A stretch of DNA of 64,000 bases from Daphnia carinata (Eukaryota > Arthropoda > Branchiopoda > Diplostraca > Daphniidae). Positions 13,544-25,150 of the stretch are shown here, piece by piece. Below the pieces are notes generated by a model. The model had not been told where the DNA came from. It did no database searches and saw only the letters and a program-made list of their open reading frames with translations. Within the stretch, counting starts at the first letter, position 1, and each line of letters opens with the position of its first letter. The stretch lies in the NCBI RefSeq assembly GCF_022539665.2, contig NC_081339.1, positions 3,342,517 through 3,406,516 of the forward strand, given 5' to 3'. The position numbers were made by a program, and so were the translations under genes.

Positions 13544-16500
13544 TCACTCGAACGACATCTTGCTTCTTACGACATCCTTAACTGTAGCTTCTTCATCGTA
13601 ATAATCATCATCTTCTTCAAGTGTTGCCGATTCAGTGCCATTGATCTTCATGTTTAAGTTGATTGGCAAATCACGACATTCGTTGATTTGCTCGAAATCG
13701 ATGCGGAATCCTGGACCGTGATGGCTCGCGTTGTAATGTTGTGGCACTCCAGCGCGGAATGTCATCATGTGAACGTCGTTCTGCATCCGGGCTGAATTTG
13801 AAGTTGACAATTTAATCAATCAATTTAACTTGAATAATCTCTTTTTTAAAGGGACATAATTAAGAAATCGATACCCAAAACGATTCTGTGACGGAAATCG
13901 CCAGGACGATCGCTGAATTTGGAACCACAATATCGATCGTTGCTTTCTCCCGATTGGCTTTTCTCTTCCGACTGGACTGTTCCAGGAATCAACAGGTAAT
14001 CACGAGGACAAGCCTTGATTCCAACGCCGGCCCTTTGCATCCAGCAGGTAAAATTTTTGTTGAATTGATGTGAAAGAGCTTGTTTGATGTTGTTTAAAAG
14101 CAAAATACCTTTTGGCAGGAACACGTCGAGAAATGGCTTTCTGAATGCCGAAATCTCCTTCTGTGCTGGACAGAGACAGCGTACACGAATCGCTGATGGA
14201 TCGGATACAAATACGGTAGTTTTGATTGTTCCAGTACTGACCGCCCTCAAAATTGAAACTCTTAATCACACCAGATCGGCTGTTGAAGTACTGGAAACAT
14301 CCAGTCGGTGCTGCAAATGATGAAACTCGATGTTAACTTCGAGTTAGAATCCACTGAAGTTTAGAAGTGATTATACCTTTATCCGGACTGGGCAAATCAC
14401 AATTGATCTGATTGACGATCATCGAATATCGGTAAGGAAAACCAGCAGCTTTAGTATTGACTTTGAAATCGACATGACGCGAATTCGTTCCGGATTCGGC
14501 CAATTCCACGTAAACTTTAAAGAGATAAAAAAGGATGATTTCAAAATGAAAGTTGTTCAATTATTTTTCAATGATGCCATTCTCACAGTGTTGATCTGTA
14601 TTGAATCCGCAGAACTTGTTTTCTACCACCGATGGAACACGGCCGCTCGTTGATTGGGAGACGGTCAAATACTGATGAACGCAGTTTCCTTTCCTGGGCA
14701 GCAACATCCGGCCATCCCGAAATTCGACCCTCACCTGGAAAAAATCAATCAGACAATCGTCTACAAAAGGTACGCTTTTCATTTTTACCTGACAGACGTG
14801 ATTCGAATTGACGAGGAGACGAAAGCCACAATTCCCGGCATCATCGTCTGGATTTGGGTAGTTCGGGTTGGTTAGAACCAGTTCGTCGGACGATGATTGA
14901 CCTCCGCAAGAAAATCCTGTCCTCATCCCAAATCAGGATTTTACGTTTTCGTTAGGGAACAACATTTTTATTCGTAGCATATTTTGAAAGGCTTACGTGG
15001 TAGCGATGGTAGATCGTCATTCGTGTTGCCGTTGAACGATGAGATCGGAGCCGAGTTCACTGCCCGGATGATTGAAGCATTCGAAGAAGCCACATTACTT
15101 AGCAATAATTCGGGAGATTCAATCAACTGACTAAAGGAAGGAAAAGCCCACGAAGAATTCCCTGTTTTGATTGCATTTTTGTTATTGTTTCGAACGCGAG
15201 AATCTAAAGATCGTTGGCGAAGTTGTTCTTCTTGTTCCGCATCGGGAAACGGACTGGCCACAATCACGTGAACGGAGGCCGTGACAGGCGCTGGTTCCGG
15301 CAGGGAATTCCGTTTTGTTTGTCGATTATCCGATGAATTAGAAGGGCGTCGATTCCCGTTCGAGAATGGCGAATTCTTGCCGGACATTAGAGCCGATGTA
15401 TGGGCGAGAATCAGTGATGCCAGTCCGCTATTCTTTTTACTCACTGGCTTGTTTGTGACGATCTTCGAGGCTTCGACCTCCGGTTTGAGCGTAAACATTT
15501 GTATGGGAGACGCGATTGTTTGCGAGACGGGCCGTTTATCCGTAACGGCATTTAAAGAGAATTGGTCAGTCGTGACGATGCGTTCTGAAATCGGTTTGCG
15601 TGACGGCAACGATTGCACAATGGACGAACTTCGAGCTGGAATGATCATCGAGTGCGATGACAATGTGCCAGCGTTAATGGCCGGGTCGTAGTGTACGGGG
15701 GCTTGAATAATTTCTTCTGGTACAACGGTCGTTGAGTGTGATGCTGGATCGGTAGGCGACATCCGTGCGGGTTCAATCAACTGCGAGGCAAATGACCAAT
15801 CGTTGATGGATCGAATGGGTTCGGCAGAAGCTGCGTGATGCAACAGCCAAGAGAAATAGGACTCGGTTGATGTGGATGTTGTCGCTGACGTGCTAGCCGT
15901 GGACGTTGTCGAAGAGCTGGTAGATGTTGAGGGAGAGGCGGACGTGAAATGGTAGACAGTTCTAACCGTTGTGGAACTCGGCGTCGAAGGGGATGTGACG
16001 TTAAAAATGGCTGGCGATGAAGCAACCGACGAAGAGATGGAAGAAGAGGAGCTGATGGGTGGCAACAGGTGGGTCAGCAACAGGTTCTCCAAGGTCTTTA
16101 ACAAGGGCGGTGTCATTTGCTCTTCAGTTGAACTGGTAGGCACGTCTGTCACGTTATTGACGAGAGCCGAAACGGCGAAATTCATTGCCACGTCTGCTGC
16201 TTCATTGTCCAAATTGGGTTCAACGCTATTTACGGCTGATTTATCATCATCCACTTTCCGGAAGACGGGACTCAACGATTGCAATTGATGTGCAACGATG
16301 TTGGCCGCTCCTTGTTTGACATCTTCTTCATTATCTGCCACTGTGACATTCCGATTAGTGTCAAAGGCGATTGTTTCGGTTTCAACCGGGGACAAAGTGG
16401 ACGTAACAATCGGTACCGTTGGACGTTCGCCCATCGTACCCGTCTGTGCCGGTTGAGTTGTTGCGTATTCTTGTTGTTGGGATCGTATTTCATCGACATT

Positions 16501-18039
16501 GGCTACGATGGTCGTGAAGACAATCAGCTGCGCTGGCTTGTTTATGGCAACTTGACCAAAACCCGGATAATAGACTTCGATGTCTGACAAATCACTCCAA
16601 CCAGATTGATTGGCTCCGTTCGTTTGGAAACGTTTGAAAACGATGGTCCCGTTATCTGTAAATGAATCCGTTACGGCGTAATATATCGACTCGTCGATGC
16701 GCACTACCAACCCGCTGCTGTTTAGTTGATGAGAAGCTATTGGTGATGGCCTGGTAGTGGGGATCGAACCGGAATCTTCAGATGAGCTCGCGTTACGGTC
16801 CGTTGTTGCGTCCGGTTGTTCCTGGCTGTCGGTTATGCTGGCAATAGTTGTGGGTAAGATGGTAGACGCTTCTTCCGTCCGGCTGTTGATCTCCGTTAGC
16901 GTAAGAGAGTCGACGTTCTCCAGCCAATGATGGGATTCATTCTTGGCTTGTTCGGTGTTCCAGCTGAACGGCGTCGTCGACGTCGTTGTTGGCTCAATGG
17001 CTGGCTCTCTCTCTGTGGTAGACTGGCTTGGTAATAACTTGTTTAGCGCTTCCCATTTCTGCGGTCGACGCAGTTTCAACATTTCCCACAGACCAAAAGT
17101 CGAAGGCGATTCGGGAGGGTAGTGGCCGTTTCCGTTCAGATCTTCCCCCCGCTGAGAACCCCGGTATCTCACCATGCCTTTCTCCACTGTGAAGAGGCCG
17201 GCGCTTTTTCTTGAAGTCTCCACGTGCCGTTGATCATCGACGACCGGTTCCGCTTCGCCAATAATTAATAAATTGCTGGCGTTGTGCGACGACCAGGGAG
17301 CCAAGCCGTTCAAAGAAGACGTCCGGCTGGATGACTCTTCTTTGCGGGTGGAGATTGCTTCCGTTCGACGGCCAAGGAAACCCGGCGTCCAGCTGGGTCG
17401 CGCTGGAATTAAGGCCAGCATTTGCTCCATAGGTGACTTGATTCGGCTGATGATGGTGAATGAAGGCTCGTACGATCTACTTCGTTCTTCTTTCGGGATG
17501 ATTTTTGTCGTCTCGGCTACTTTGGCCGACGGTGTTCTTGATGACGACAGAAATTGCCGACTGGCCACTTCGGAAGCGTGTACCTGCCGGAAAACGTGCC
17601 ATATACTTCCCGTTCCAGTATTGATCGCATCTTGCGGCCATCCGATAAAACCTGAATGAAGAGGCAATCGTTAATCGTCAAGTTTGGCTTTGAAAAGGCT
17701 ATTGCTTCGTTTCAACTGCGCTTCCAAGTCCCGTTTTTATAACAAAAAATTTTATATCCAGCCGTCAAGTGGCCAACAAAATCAAAAGGCACGACGAGAA
17801 GCAACAACTAGTGGGAGAAAGAAAAGGGAATAGAGAAAGTGTTTCTAAAATTGAGGTGGTAACTGAACCGAAACAAAACATAACCAGAGGAAGTGTGTTT
17901 TACCGCAAGGCCGGTGAATAAAAGACTGGAACTTCGACCGAAACTTGTAAATTTCAAGCCTTTTTGTTGACTCACCGATTGGAGAAGTCCGCACATCGCT
18001 GTTGGCTAGCACCAAAAAGATAATTAACGTAAGATCCAT
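13544..18039 (-). CDS. Large secreted CUB-type protein with a Ser/Thr-rich N-terminal half
   Basis: Eight exons on the minus strand: 17976-18039, 14997-17651, 14789-14916, 14587-14734, 14377-14514, 14109-14310, 13875-14032 and 13544-13791, about 1,246 residues. All phases agree. Exon 1 encodes a signal peptide (MDLTLIIFLVLANSD). Exon 2 alone encodes about 885 residues of low-complexity Ser/Thr/Pro-rich sequence, with several N-x-S/T sites, likely a glycosylated linker. The C-terminal third is cysteine-containing: a CUB-like unit (FSCGGQSSSDEL, then CGF and NKFCG), followed by a second arthropod-type unit (PTGCFQYF, QYWNNQNYRICIR, DYLLIPG, DRYCG). Many arthropod extracellular proteins have this pair; their function is largely unknown. 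The protein ends in an acidic tail. Probably extracellular matrix or cuticle-surface associated (inference). Confidence 0.82.
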
Positions 18040-18154
18040 CGATGAGCTGTTGATCTGGACGTCGTGATCCGTCCGGATGTCCGACTGTGAAACTCACTTG
18101 AATCAAAAACAAAACTCAACTACCAATGGAATTCAAAAGACTGATGTCTTTATT

Positions 18155-18379
18155 TTACAAGACAATATTTAGATAGAAGTTGTCGGGAGCTCGATCGGTG
18201 AGCGAATGATCTTGTGATTGCACCGGGTTCTTGTCTACATCCTGAGGTTTTTCTTCTCCAACGGCCGCGCGCTCAACGCCAATCGGAAGGAAACAAAATA
18301 ACACCAACAAGCTAAAATGGTGAATAACCTGGTGAAACGAGCCAAAGTGAAAAGAACGACGCCGACTCTCACGAAACAA
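18155..18379 (-). CDS. Possible small secreted peptide (74 residues)
   Basis: A single-exon ORF that I cannot assign to a family. It has a basic start (MFRESRRRS), a hydrophobic core (FSLLVLFCFLPIGV) resembling a signal peptide, then a polar acidic C-terminus. An AATAAA hexamer on the same strand (18149-18154) directly follows the stop codon, the main argument that this is a transcript end rather than 5' UTR of the CUB gene about 115 nt downstream. The alternative is that the stretch is an upstream exon or UTR of that gene. No homology is recognised. Confidence 0.28.
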   Translation of the reverse strand: MFRESRRRSFHFGSFHQVIHHFSLLVLFCFLPIGVERAAVGEEKPQDVDKNPVQSQDHSLTDRAPDNFYLNIVL

Positions 18380-18836
18380 AAAAAAAGAGAAGAAAACGAC
18401 GTGTCGGATAAAGGAGGAAAAACAAGAAGGAACAAGAGCGGGTGCTTGACTCCTTAAAAGTTTAAGTAAATGACTGGCCAGCCATTTCTTTCATTCACAA
18501 ACTCACTTGCAGCTGTTTTTTTTTGTTTTTATTTGTCAGAAAATTGTATTTTCTGAGTTGAGTAACCATGCATACAGTTCCCGACGGTCATCATAAGAAA
18601 CGCCCTACAGCGACATTAAGGAACCCTCCCCACACTGAGTTTTACGGCTGTGGGAACCAATCATTTAATACATTATAAGACGATAACACGGCGTCAAGAC
18701 GGCAATCAAATGGGAGAAACAAAAGGGAGAGTGCCCCGAGAATTTTCTCAACGGTGTGGAATGTAAAAAAAAAAAGGGAAAAGCGACGGGAAAAAAAAAA
18801 AAAAAATTTTGAGGAAAGCGAAAGGTATCACAGAGT

Positions 18837-20426
18837 TTACAGGACGGACTTTGCCTTTTTCATTAGTTGCTTCACTTGTCTTTTCTCCTCGAGTTCGGCC
18901 AATTCCAGATCCAAGTCGGCAGAAAAAGAGAGATGCACGTCTATTGGGTTGAGTTCCACATCGGAGCGTAAATACTTGGCCACCTCTGCATCTGGTAAAT
19001 CCTTTTCGCTTAATTCAGCCGAATCCAAAATCGCTTCTTCTTCCGCGGTCAGTTCTGTGATTGCGTACAAACGGAAAAAGAAGACATTTAGGATGCCAGT
19101 TCAATACTCTTTTCATTTACAGTCCAATAGAGCGTGGGACGCGAAAACAATGTAGTGAAAGAGAATAAGGAAAAAAATAAATCCAACCTCTGGGTATAAT
19201 AGGAACAATGATGGGTTCGTTAAGCCTCTGAATTTCATCCTCTTCGTTCAACGCATCTGTAGTCATTCCTTGGAATTGAAGTATCAATTCAAGATACTTA
19301 GGAATATCTTTCCTTCTTTTATTTTTCTTTTCGATCCAAGTCATGTGATTGAACAGCTGTAGCAACTCATCGGAGATTAATGCCACGTTCCTCGTAATTG
19401 AACGAGCAACAACGACATCGATGTTAGTGAGGTGGGTTTGTGCCAAGTATTTCTGGTAGTCTCTCGCCTCGGTTGGTTCCCTGAGCTCGGTGAAAGGCAC
19501 GTCTTTGTTATGATCTTTATCATAATAGTGACAGGATTGCCATGCTAAATAGCCAGCTGCAATAGTCATAAGGCGAGGATCATAACTTCTTTTCGTCCGT
19601 CGCTCGAAAATCCTGACAATCTTTGCCGTGGTGTTATAGACCCTTTGGGTTATGTCCTCTGTCGGCTTGAAGGGGTCTTCGACTTTTAAATTAGGCAATA
19701 CTGAACGAACTCGTGAGACAATATCAAGACCCGCATCGTTGCCCGAGCTTGGCAGATCTTCACCACTTGCTGACGTTGATGTGTGGACTGATTCGGGCAT
19801 CTTGTCTTTGAGGTATTGCTCTATTTTTTTCAAAGCATCGCCAATGCACTGTAAACTTATAGGACGGTCCAAAACAGGCAAAACCTGCTTGATGGAAATG
19901 GGATGCCGCATTCGATAAACAGTGATAAAAACTGCAGCTGCAACTGCGGGAAGGTTGCGCCACGCATAGAGCTTTCTGAAAACATTCAGGATTTCTTTTT
20001 CTAAACTTCCTGCATTAAAGTTTTGACAAAGTGTCTGTATAACAGTTTTCCCATCTTGCCTTCCCTAAATTTTATATGTCAGGTAAAGATACAGGGATAC
20101 AAACACATTATTATTTAATTTTACCTTTGAAATACCAGCTCTGTTGTACTTTACTCCTTTTGTTTTGGCTCCTTCTCCATCTTCATGAACAAACTTAGAG
20201 TTGCCAGCATCACCGCTTCCTATATAGTCGAAGTCGAAAGTGTTGCTGTCTGTATATTCTCTAGTTTCCCCACACACTTGGCATTGAAGAAACTAGATAA
20301 TAAGATTGCAGTCAGTCGTAATAACATGGACGAAAGAAGCCGTATTTTAACAAGTTAAAGGATAAATACCTCTTCACTTGCACTTTGAATGACGATCATC
20401 GCTCCTCCACATGCACATTCTTCCAT
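18837..20426 (-). CDS. BRF2: BRF2-like TFIIB-related subunit of TFIIIB
   Basis: BRF2 is the TFIIB-like factor that, with TBP and BDP1, recruits RNA polymerase III to TATA-containing type 3 promoters (U6, 7SK). Four exons: 20370-20426, 20125-20292, 19188-20064 and 18837-19054, 439 residues (human BRF2 has 419). The start MEECACGG with the pair CQVCGE in exon 2 forms an N-terminal zinc ribbon. The middle has two cyclin-like repeats; the second contains GYLAWQS, close to the TFLAWQS segment of vertebrate BRF2. The C-terminal exon has LPDAEVAKYLRS, matching the vertebrate SEIEQYLR region. The exon 3 donor is weak (gttgga), but the join keeps frame into ELTAEEEA. BRF1 is the alternative, but the second cyclin repeat and short C-terminus favour BRF2. 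Confidence 0.7.
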
Positions 20427-20824
20427 TCTGAAAATGTCAATTATTGAGATTTAATTAGATATTTCAATTTCAAATCTAAAGAAATTTGCGTAGCAGACGG
20501 ATCAAAACGAAAACAAACGTCACCATGTTGCCAAGTTTCCAAAAGTAATTTATGTTCGAACCCCCCCCCCCTCCTAGGGGTTCAAACAACTCTGCCTAGT
20601 TACACCATGTAGCTGGGCAGAATTGTTTGGGTGTAATTTGCACCCTGACCGGCCTACGTTTTACCGTAGACCATTATATGGTTTACACGCATTATCAGAA
20701 AAGTTGAAAACACAGAACGCAATTCAAAATGCAATCTTCGGTAAAGAAACGTGTATTTAAATTCTCGAACGGAACCAGAAATAAAACAAAAGTTGAAGAG
20801 ACAGCTACGCTTTAGTCATGGTGA
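20427..20824. other. Intergenic region with several short hairpins
   Basis: 398 nt between the BRF2-like start and the transporter stop. It holds a C run and an imperfect 20-bp stem at 20581-20631 (TCTGCC / GGCAGA core). Smaller foldbacks lie around 20,655-20,690. It must contain the BRF2-like promoter and the transporter 3' UTR. No gene recognised. Confidence 0.55.
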
Positions 20825-22717
20825 TTAACCACCTCCTAATCGTAGCATGGTGAGTTGGGTTACATTGCATAGCGAAGGAAACTGGGACGAATGGTTGGAG
20901 GATGAGGCCGCAATGTCAATCCTGATGGCCTGGGTGAGGACAAGTCCAAAGAGAAAAACGCCTAGGACAATGATGACGCAAGCAAAAAGGCACGAAGCAA
21001 GATTTTTGCGGCGAATCATAGAAGGATCTTGCCTCAAGGTAACTTGCAGTAAACAGATCCCTTAAAGGTACAATCAAATTCATTTCTAGTTGCTTATTTT
21101 TTCTTTTTTTTTCATTTATCTTAGAAGAAAATATCTACTTACCCGGGAAGACAAAGATAAAGACAGCAGCTAGACTGCCCAAAATTTGAATAACTTGACC
21201 AATGTCTGGAATTAACACAGCCAAGATGAGACTGGAAGCGAACCATACAATGGAAATGAGAATACGCCCCCATTTTTCTCGCTGCTGGCCGGAGCCAATC
21301 GACGGTGCCGACCCACAATCCTGCCCTAAACTAATCAACGCTTCCCTGTCCAAGGTAGGCAGAGGTTACATGTGATGTTTTGATTTGAAAATATTGGCTA
21401 ACTGACCTTCCACAGAATGCTAGAATGGGATAAGTGGCGCAGCTTTTCGCAGCTAATGCAACAATGGCAACGAGGACATGAGGTTGGGAGGCGTCATATG
21501 CCTGAAGAATATCACTTGGTACGTTGCTACCAAAAGTTAGATAGCCCAACGTTCCCGCAACGGTATAGGCCACGAAACACATAAAGATCGCTGAAGACAT
21601 GCAAACCGAGAAACGCTTGATTGTTCTCTCTTTCATGCACGAATAGATGGGCACTGCTGACACATGGCACTAGATTTACAATTCGAAAACAAACAAAAAC
21701 ATGACAGCAGTTGTATGCTCTAATGATTTAAAAGAGACCATAATACCTGGTATCCAAAACAAATGACTGGCACTACAAGGAAGACGTCTGTCCAGCTATT
21801 TGGATTTTCTTTTATTGGTCCAGGTACGTAATCTCCTTCAAAATACTCGTAGGCAATTAGAACAACAACATACACGATAGATGATACTCCGACGGGGCTA
21901 ACATATTTAAGAAAATCAATCCTCAGAGAGAAGCAGAGTGGAAGAATGAATATTGTGGAACACGCTGGGATAAGAAACTCTCTTTGCATATACCTGAGAC
22001 ATTTGAGAAAGAAAATATCATGCTTAAATGTACTCCAATTATGAGTAGATGAACAGCCGCAACTTACCAATAACTGCAGAAGTTTGGCCCATATAAAGAA
22101 GCCAGTGCTCTATCAAACTGATCACCAATTATGATTAAGAATGTTATACATGTCCCAAAAGAATACAAGGCAACACAAAATGAACCAATGTGTTGGCCAA
22201 TTTTGCCACTTGCTCCATGAAGGGCAGCCTATGAAGTAATGGTAAATGTTTGTAAAAAATCTATGCACACACAAAATACATGCATTTCGAAACGCTACCT
22301 GAACTGTTCCAGCACCATTTACATCAGAGCACTTGGCCAATATAAGTAGTGAAGCTATCACAAAAATAACAAGAATTGTTTGCATGATAAGTGCAACTTC
22401 AATACCCCCAGCTTGATCAAATGCCTTAGGAAAATTTAGCAATCCAGCTCCAAGTGCGGCATTCACAATAAGGAAAATAGTTCCTAGATTACTGGTACCT
22501 ACTGAAGTTGAGTTGGAAATTAGGTTTGACCAGCATAATATTTCAACTTAAACAAACCACGAGAAGAATTTCCCAAAGAGCTAGGGCGTCGGAGGGTGGA
22601 AACATCAGATGCAGGATTAGTTAGAGGCACTAGGTCGTTGCTATTGTCGAGATTAAAAGAAGGTACGATTAAGCCTGATTGCTGGTAAGTTTCGGCATCT
22701 TCAATCACGCTCGCCAT
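20825..22717 (-). CDS. SLC38A7: SLC38A7-like neutral amino-acid transporter (SNAT7)
   Basis: Members of the SLC38/AAAP family move glutamine and other neutral amino acids; SNAT7 acts at lysosomes. Seven exons: 22558-22717, 22299-22501, 22068-22228, 21747-21993, 21407-21669, 21143-21345 and 20825-21060, 490 residues (human SNAT7 has 462). All phases agree. A polar N-terminus of about 55 residues is followed by 11 hydrophobic segments. Diagnostic stretches are NAALGAGLLNFP in TM1, FGTCITFLIIIGDQ in TM3, ICFGYQCHVSAVP in TM5-6, SCATYPILAFCGR and IPDIGQVI. These follow human SNAT7 closely. The last exon gives TM11 and a short luminal tail. The start ATG at 22717 is the first in frame. Confidence 0.88.
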
Positions 22718-23001
22718 GGCAGAAACGAAATAATGACAGGAAAAAATTAACAGTTCTAGGAGAGCTGGTATTCAAACTGGTCGAAATACGACCCCATTAT
22801 ATTCTTGCGTTAAAAGGAAAACTACCCAAACGCCTCTTTCCTGCAAGACGATGTGTCACAATAATGGACTTGTTTAATGGTGGGCTTGTTTATTTAGTTG
22901 TTTATCTTCTTTAAGGTTCTTCAGTTTAAGGATTAGTTGATGACTTTTTTTTTTACTCTTAGATGGCGTTACATGTAAATAATTTTTTTGTTTTTACGTT
23001 A

Positions 23002-23219
23002 CGCTGTAGCGTACTGGCCCGCTAGCATCGCATCAAATATTCGGTATATTTCAAAAACGAAAAAAGATTAACTTAATGAAAAAAAGCAATTTTTCCGGAA
23101 TCAGCATTCAATTTGGAGTATATCTTGTAATATTCAACCAATTCCAATGAGTTCCAGTTTTTGCCGAAAAAAAATTTAAGCCCGAATAAATAAGCCCGAG
23201 CGCCAGTACGCTACAGCGC
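23002..23219. mobile_element. Short inverted-repeat element, MITE-like
   Basis: The 17-mer at 23002-23018 (CGCTGTAGCGTACTGGC) recurs as its exact reverse complement at 23203-23219, bounding about 218 nt with no coding sequence. The sequence after each copy is also similar (GCTAGC, then AATATTCGG with tATAT/GTAT) and lies in the same orientation. It sits just outside the left arm of the large palindrome. A miniature inverted-repeat element is the simplest reading; I could not confirm target-site duplications. Confidence 0.5.
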
Positions 23220-23576
23220 TAGCGCGATGGAGCAGAAATATTCGGTGTATGTACGTAGAGAATTAACTAGAAATCTGACCGGGAGATGGCAATAGCAGTA
23301 AAGCAAAAAAAAAAGGCTGATATTTTTTTGGGGGCTGTAAAACGGATTGTATATATGGCAATCCGTTTTACACAAAAAAAAAAAAAAATTTCGCCAAAAA
23401 AAAAAAAAAAAAATCACACTTTTTTCTTTTTTTCCGACACGTAGCCATCTACCGCTCAGACTCGTTATTACTGGCGTAGGCAATTTCAGTCCATTGGATG
23501 CCATTCGCAGTTAGTTCAGTAGCGTGGATGGAGAGAATAACGCGTGGCTGGAGGAACAATTGAAAAATGGATAAGA

Positions 23577-24578
23577 TAATACAACAAAAGGATGGTAAGT
23601 ATAAACATTATTATATTGGTTTTCAATTATTAATTATTGTTTATTAGTTCAAATTATGAAGCTGCAGGCCCAATTATTGGAACAACACAAAATATTAGAT
23701 AACAGCAAAGCTAAGGATGGTAAGGGCTTATACGTAATGATTCTATTTATTTGCTTTTATTCATTTGTGTTTTGTAGCTCAAATTTTGAGTCTACAAGCT
23801 CAGCTAGGGGAAAAGAACAAATTGGAATGGAACAGTTTCCAAACAGTGAAGGAGGTTTTTCCAAACTCATCCCTAACTGAACATGAGGATGAATTGGCAT
23901 TAGGCGAACACAGTCAGGTACCTAAACTTTTCAAATAAGAATTCAAAATAAGTATAGAATTTTAACAAACAATTATTTATTGCTTAGTTATTCAGTCTAC
24001 CACCTGACAGTGTGTTAAAGTTAAATTCTGTTAGTGCTGCACTAAAAGAATTGTTAGTAATAAGTCCATGCAGCGAAGGAATTGAACAATTGCGGGACCG
24101 TATTTGGGCCGAAAATGGGTGTGGTACGGAAACCCAGAAATAGCACGAGTTCAACATAAAACATGAATTAGGTACTTTTCGGTTTTTTGTCTATCGAAAA
24201 AGTATTTTTAATGCTATTATTTTGCATTCACAGAATTTTAGTGGGGGATCAAGTCAAGCCTGGAAGTGTTACAGGATGGAAGAGTGAGCCTACAGTTGAA
24301 AAACACTGAAAGTGCATTACCATTAAGGTATGAGGTAAAGTAATAGAGTATGCAAATTGTCTAATGAGAAGTACCATCTTGTGTGAATGAATCCTGTGTA
24401 ACAGCAATCCTTTATAGTTCTGTCACAGCTAGAAGCCTCAAATAATTCTGCTTCTCTTGCTAAAGAACAACTTGTCCTTTACGTTCAGAGTGTTGGTGAA
24501 GCTGGGTACTTAAATGGCCCTAAAGATGTTTCATTTCGTTGGCATTGTAGCGATGAACATCATACATGGACTTTTTAG
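23577..24578 (+). pseudogene. Left-arm copy of an unknown coiled-coil gene, disrupted
   Basis: The start MDKIIQQKD is followed by exons separated by short GT-AG introns. The readable protein has a heptad-like region (IMKLQAQLLEQ, ILSLQAQLGEKNK), then VKEVFPNSSLTE, DSVLKLNSVSA and DRIWAENGCGTET. In this copy TAG follows GTETQK, and the next exon has lost its frame relative to the other arm. Because introns are kept, this is a duplicated gene, not a processed copy. I do not recognise the family. The last recognisable exon ends near 24578. Confidence 0.5.
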
Positions 24579-25120
24579 GTATGAAAGGAATTTTCTTGAA
24601 AATTTTTTGAATTTATGACAAAGCATTTCTCCTGCTTTTTGCCAACCATGTCTAATCTAAAAAAAAAAAATTATCCAATAGGAAAGGATTTTCAGCATAC
24701 TGGGAACACAACTATCAACAATGCATCATTCTAGGGGTGCTATTTTATCATTCAAGAGACTTATACAATGATTTTCATCTGCAATTTGTATGGCCTTTCC
24801 AAGCTTCTGCCAGAAGTTGAATCTATAAGTCATGTAAGTCACATGAGCAACAATTGAGATGCTTAATGGTGTTGTTTTTCTATTCTCAGCATAGGTTAAT
24901 AGTACATTGGATCTGAAAAGATTCTTGGTTGGGGCAAGACACTGAATAAATTGTAATGATTGAATGGATGACATGACATTTCTATACTTAATTTGGATTC
25001 GCGAGACGGTATTTTATATTTAAAAAATTGAAGTGCATATCTGGGCTCCCTTCCTTTCCGTAGCCCCGTTTCCCCTTGACTCGTAATAAGCCCGTAGGGG
25101 GTCATGCCCCTACTGTACGG

Positions 25121-25131
25121 TATATATAAAA
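25121..25131 (+). promoter_or_regulatory. TATA box of the left-arm RNA candidate
   Basis: TATATATAAAA lies about 25-30 nt upstream of the inferred start near 25151, the spacing of a Pol III type 3 or snRNA promoter. A 7-bp foldback (GTAGGGG / CCCCTAC, about 25094-25113) lies just upstream. No proximal sequence element could be assigned by eye. Confidence 0.4.
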
Positions 25132-25150
25132 ACAACATATACCGAGGTTT

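Noticed and set aside
15281-17659. Plus-strand ORFs opposite the large CUB-gene exon
   Set aside because: They overlap an 885-codon sense exon with consistent phases on both sides and encode no recognisable protein.
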